Positions 5,614 to 8,674 of a stretch of 8,674 bases of DNA are shown here, piece by piece; the stretch's first letter is position 1, and each line of letters starts with the position of its first letter. Source of the stretch: an uncultured Oribacterium sp. (GTDB lineage: Bacteria; Bacillota; Clostridia; Lachnospirales; Lachnospiraceae); NCBI GenBank assembly GCA_938030845.1, contig CALHIC010000238.1, positions 1-8,674 on the forward strand, read 5' to 3'. The notes under the pieces are model-generated. The model was given only the letters and a program-made list of their open reading frames with translations, did no database searches and had not been told where the DNA came from. The position numbers were made by a program, and so were the translations under genes.

Positions 5614-5619
5614 ATTATA
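5614..5619 (-). promoter_or_regulatory. Candidate -10 box for the DMT transporter gene
   Basis: TATAAT occurs on the minus strand about 40 bp before the transporter ATG. No good -35 box lies at 16-18 bp from it, so the promoter may be weak or activator-dependent, which would suit control by the divergent AraC-type regulator. The rest of the 225-bp spacer (5576-5800) shows no other clear signal. Confidence 0.35.
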
Positions 5620-5800
5620 ACGAAGATGAAATAAAACAGCCAGCCTAGTGCATCTACAATTCTCCCCAACATATCCTCATTTTAATCCACCCCTATAAAC
5701 TCTCTATTCCTTTTCTCCTATAAAGCCTTTATACTGAAAACACTTGAACAAATAAGCTTCTATTCCAATTGAAAGTATACAGAAAGTTTGACGGCATCCT

Positions 5801-6760
5801 ATGTACAGCGCTATTGATAATATTCATTTTCATTTTTTATATATTGATCGCTATTCCTTCGGGCGAAATTGGATTTTCCCGGAAAGCAGCATTCCCTACA
5901 ACATGCTCCGTTACATTGAATCCGGAACCGCCAGCTTCTTTATAGATTCTCAGGAGTATTCTGTCAAAAAAGACCAAATCATCTATATTCCCAAAGGAAG
6001 TCAGCTCTCCTGCTTTGCCACCAGCAGTCATTTTTCCTTCACCAGTATTCGATTTACCAGCTCTGTTTTTTTTGAAGGAGGAGACTTACTGGGGGATTAT
6101 TATCATTTACCTAAGATTATGGAGGGTAAGGGAGAAAGCCTTTATTTTGATGAAATGTATCAGTGGGTCAAAAAAGACAGTCCCGCTAAGATGTTCTTTG
6201 TCAGAGGTTATTTAGAGCTTTTGATTGCCTCTCTCATTGCCAAGGTCAATCCGGAAAGAGATCAAGAAGAGTTTCCTTCTATTTCTTTGAATACTAAAAA
6301 CGATATAGAAGAACAAGCTAAAAACTCAGCTAATTTATCTTCTCAAAGTCAGCCATCTTCATGTTCAAAAAAGGAAGACACAGAAGAACAGGACTTAGCA
6401 AAAATCAGAAATCAAATCAAAAAATCCGGTACCGCTATGGATTCTCGTATTCAGGGAGTAGTGGATTATATTCTCTTGCATCCCAATGAAAAATATTCTC
6501 CTAGCCGCTTAGCGGAAATGGCGGAATTAAGCAAGCAAAGATTTACTGCTCTATTCAGTTCCCAGCTGGGAAAGTCTCCTATGGTCTATATAAAAGAGCT
6601 GAAGCTTACCACTGCCGCCAGAAAATTACTGGTTTCCAACCTTCACATCAACGATATTGCCTATGAACTGGGCTATGAAGATACCAATTACTTTATTCGT
6701 GAATTTAAACGAGCATTTGGCTGTACTCCCAAGCAGTACCGTCAGATTGCAAAAGAATAA
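5801..6760 (+). CDS. AraC-family transcriptional regulator
   Basis: The 319-residue protein has an N-terminal cupin-type sensing domain (about 8-100; e.g. GTASFFIDSQEYSVKKDQII and YIPKG, 42-66) and a C-terminal double helix-turn-helix DNA-binding domain (about 215-318). The first helix-turn-helix is near SPSRLAEMAELSKQRFTALF (233-252) and the second near INDIAYELGYEDTNYFIREF (283-302), followed by the family signature FKRAFGCTPKQYR. Between them lies a polar, low-complexity linker (about 152-212) rich in Ser, Gln, Glu and Lys, longer than usual. By family knowledge it senses a sugar or similar ligand and activates nearby promoters. It precedes a sugar-binding lipoprotein gene in the same direction and is divergent from a DMT transporter. 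The ribosome site before the ATG is poor, so the start is less certain than the family. Confidence 0.92.
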   Translation: MYSAIDNIHFHFLYIDRYSFGRNWIFPESSIPYNMLRYIESGTASFFIDSQEYSVKKDQIIYIPKGSQLSCFATSSHFSFTSIRFTSSVFFEGGDLLGDYYHLPKIMEGKGESLYFDEMYQWVKKDSPAKMFFVRGYLELLIASLIAKVNPERDQEEFPSISLNTKNDIEEQAKNSANLSSQSQPSSCSKKEDTEEQDLAKIRNQIKKSGTAMDSRIQGVVDYILLHPNEKYSPSRLAEMAELSKQRFTALFSSQLGKSPMVYIKELKLTTAARKLLVSNLHINDIAYELGYEDTNYFIREFKRAFGCTPKQYRQIAKE

Positions 6761-6923
6761 AAAATATTTCTTATCTGAATATGATTGCAAAAGATATATC
6801 TTATTGATAGTAAAAATTCTGTTTTTCGAGTGTAAAATGCTATTATTAAGTCTATTTTCTATGGAATCGTCTAATTTTTTCCTATATTATACAAATTAAT
6901 CAGTTATTATACACAAAGAAATA

Positions 6924-6949
6924 TTGCAAGTCCCAAAAGGAACTTGCAA
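6924..6949. promoter_or_regulatory. Inverted repeat TTGCAAGT/ACTTGCAA upstream of the sugar-binding protein gene
   Basis: TTGCAAGT (6924-6931) and ACTTGCAA (6942-6949) are exact complements with a 10-bp spacer, so the half-sites are about two DNA turns apart. A third related copy, ACTTGCAT, is at 6978-6985 close to the ribosome site. No U-tract follows, so it is not a normal terminator. Its place between the regulator and the sugar-binding gene suggests a binding site for the AraC-type protein; this is inference. No clear -35/-10 pair was found in 6761-7005. Confidence 0.45.
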
Positions 6950-7005
6950 ACAAGATGCCCTAGGATTCCCCTATAGCACTTGCATATTAATAAGGAGGAC
7001 GATTT

Positions 7006-8190
7006 ATGAGAAAAAAGATTTTAAGCGCTATGCTGAGTCTGGCAATGCTTTGCACAGCTCTGAGCGGATGCGGCAGCAGTGCCGCAAAGGAGGAAAGTAA
7101 AGCTCCGGAGCAAAACAGTAGCGAAGCAAAGGGCAGTGAGGAAAAGGCGGAAGCAGCTGAATTGGAAGGAGATATCACTTTCTGGCATTCCTTCACGCAG
7201 GGTCCCAGATTGGAAACCATTCAGGCAGCTGCAGATAAGTTTATGCAGGAGCATCCGAAGGTTAACATCAAAATCGAAACCTTTTCCTGGAATGACTTTT
7301 ACACCAAGTGGACCACAGGACTTGCTTCCGGGAATGTGCCAGATATGAGCACTGCGTTGGTAGGGCAGGTTTCCGAAATGATTAATTCCGACGCAATCAT
7401 TCCACTAAACGGATTAATTGACGATATCGGACGAGATAAGTTCTATGAAAACGCGTTAAATGAACTTTCCGTAGATGGTAACAACTATGCGGTTCCTCTC
7501 TATTCACACGCCATGGTGATGTGGGTTCGCAAGGATTTACTGGAAAAAAATAACTTAGAGGTGCCAAAGACATGGGATGAGCTTTATGAAGAAGCCAAAG
7601 CGCTAACCAAAGACGGTATTTACGGTCTCTCCTTCCCCTGCGGTTCCACAGACTTCCAGGCCACCAATTTCCTGAACTTCTATGTTAAGGGTGCCGGAGG
7701 AAGCTTATTGACTGATGATTTAAAGGCCAACCTTACCAGTGATTTGGCTATAGAAGGAATCAACTATTGGCTGAAAGTCTATAAGGATTGCTCTCCAAAG
7801 GATTCCATTAACTACAATGTACTGGATCAGGCCACTCTATACTATCAGGGAAAAACCGCCTTTGACTTTAACTCCGGATTCCAAATCTCCGGTGTTGCGG
7901 CAAACTCCCCGGATTTACTGGATTACGTAGACTGCTACCCGATTCCTACCATTAAGGGAACAGAGCAAAAGGGTATTACCACCTCTAACCAGCCTTTGGT
8001 TATTTGGAAGAATTCTAAGCATCCTGAAATCTGCGAAGCCTTTATCAAAACCTTATATGAAGAAGACACCTATGTGAAATTCCTCCACTCCGTTCCTGTC
8101 GGAATGCTTCCGGCAATCAAGGGAATCGAGGATTCTGAAGCATACAAAGATGATCCCACTATTCAGAAATTTGCTCATGCGGAAGAAGTA
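7006..8190 (+). CDS. Sugar ABC transporter substrate-binding lipoprotein (3' end lost at a chimeric join)
   Basis: The ATG at 7006-7008 has AAGGAGG about 8 bases upstream. The N-terminus is a lipoprotein signal peptide: basic MRKK, hydrophobic core and lipobox LSGC with C22 as the lipidated residue, then a Ser/Glu/Lys-rich tether (about 23-50). From residue 52 the protein is a family 1 extracellular solute-binding protein of the CUT1 sugar type: ITFWHSF, then KFMQEHPKVNIKIE, ASGNVPDM, the hinge-like YAVPLYSHAMVMWVRKDLLE and KTWDELYEEAKAL. Such proteins capture oligosaccharides outside the membrane for an ABC importer. Homologous sequence continues to about residue 395 (near 8190), short of the usual ~420-440. 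After that the same frame stays open to the window end, but it encodes the antisense of metG and no longer resembles the family. The native C-terminus and the permease genes are missing. Confidence 0.9.
8169..8190. other. Probable chimeric join between two genomes
   Basis: The plus strand reads as sugar-binding protein up to FAHAEEV (ending 8190), while the minus strand reads as methionyl-tRNA synthetase through YFFRMSK (reaching back to about 8170). Both protein matches therefore claim the same roughly 21 bp. Left of it one 60-base line (8041-8100) has 23 G/C; right of it another (8221-8280) has 39 G/C. A short shared word with an abrupt composition change is what a false assembly overlap or a template-switch chimera leaves. 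Confidence 0.8.
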
Positions 8191-8673
8191 CGCCTCCTCG
8201 GAGACTTCCTGCACGGGGCGGTGGCAGTCGGGGCAGCAGCCGTTCTCGTCCAGCTGCAGCTTCGTCCAGTAGCTCTCGCACGGCGTGCAGTAGAGCCCCT
8301 TGTACGCGCCCTTGTAGATATCGCCCTGATCGTAGATCTTTTGGAAAATATGCTGTACGAGTTCGTGGTGACGCTCCTCCGACGTGCGGATGAAGTCGTC
8401 ATAGGAGATGCCGAGCAGCCGCCAGAGTTCCTGAAAGCCCGCGACAATGCGGTCGACGTACTGAAGGGGCGTCACCCCCTCCTTCTCCGCCGCCTGCTGA
8501 ATCTTTTGCCCGTGCTCATCCGAGCCGGTCAGAAAGAACACATCGTAGCCCGCAAGCCGCTTGAACCGCGCAATCGTGTCCGCAACCGTCGTGCAGTACG
8601 CGTGCCCGATGTGGAGTTTGGCGCTCGGGTAGTAAATTGGTGTGGTGATGTAAAATGGAGTCTTTTCGCTCAT
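8170..8673 (-). CDS. metG: Methionyl-tRNA synthetase, N-terminal fragment (from a different, G/C-rich genome)
   Basis: From the ATG at 8671-8673 the minus strand encodes 168 residues of MetRS. Visible landmarks are FYITTPIYYPSAKLHIGHAY with the class I HIGH motif at 21-24, FLTGSDEHGQKI (47-58) in the catalytic fold, the inserted zinc knuckle with C129-x-x-C132 and C147-x-x-C150, and SEEAYFFRMSK (158-168). The enzyme charges tRNA-Met with methionine in the cytoplasm. The family is about 640-660 residues, so this is only the first quarter and the KMSKS motif is absent. After K168 the frame continues 38 codons to a stop at 8053, but those residues are antisense of the sugar-binding gene and not MetRS. 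Codon use is strongly G/C-biased, unlike the rest of the window. The ribosome site is beyond the window edge. Confidence 0.88.
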
Positions 8674-8674
8674 A

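Noticed and set aside
6987..7254. Minus-strand 77-residue frames opposite the sugar-binding lipoprotein
   Set aside because: They are shadows of the signal peptide and tether region of the real plus-strand gene.
8175..8447. Arg/Ser-rich 90-residue open frame on the minus strand
   Set aside because: It is a shadow frame inside the metG fragment; its low-complexity Arg/Ser/Thr composition is typical of a wrong frame in G/C-rich DNA.
8170..8674. Horizontal transfer or genuine gene fusion of metG into this locus
   Set aside because: MetRS is cut to its first quarter in the opposite orientation, no mobile element or repeat border is present, and both genes are broken at the same short shared word.

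Overview
The first ~8.17 kb look like one low-GC, Firmicutes-type (Clostridia, possibly Lachnospiraceae) chromosome. The grounds are strong AGGAGG ribosome sites, sigma-A-type promoters, A/T-rich spacers and typical anaerobe protein families; the taxon is inferred from gene content, not from a search. The last ~0.5 kb are different DNA: a G/C-rich start of methionyl-tRNA synthetase on the opposite strand, joined in the middle of a sugar-binding protein gene. I read this join as a chimera of two organisms (assembly or amplification artefact), not as biology.

Layout, left to right. On the minus strand there is the N-terminal part of a small nitroreductase (1-315); an unrecognised 157-residue protein whose stop codon lies in the loop of its own terminator hairpin (505-978); and a type II toxin-antitoxin pair, a ParE/RelE-like toxin behind a Phd/YefM-like antitoxin with a good promoter (1065-1645). 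Next comes a probable two-gene operon of a double-cupin protein and an FprA-type flavodiiron protein that removes O2 or NO (1800-3687). A regulatory-looking spacer follows, holding a near-perfect 32-bp palindrome, a 12-bp palindrome and a degenerate 33-bp repeat (3729-3900). A second toxin-antitoxin pair, DinJ/RelB-like antitoxin with YoeB toxin, has a near-consensus promoter embedded in a 15-bp inverted repeat (3966-4588). The last minus-strand gene is an EamA/DMT transporter (4709-5575).

The plus strand starts with an AraC-type regulator (5801-6760), divergent from the transporter. A 245-bp spacer with TTGCAA-type repeats leads to a lipoprotein sugar-binding protein of an ABC importer (from 7006). 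This arrangement suggests a local regulator controlling sugar uptake; the permease genes that would normally follow are cut off by the chimeric join near 8170-8190.

I found no CRISPR array, tRNA, rRNA, insertion sequence or prophage gene, and no convincing new multi-gene system. The most useful points are the chimeric join, the two toxin-antitoxin modules flanking the flavodiiron operon, and the palindromic control region in front of that operon.
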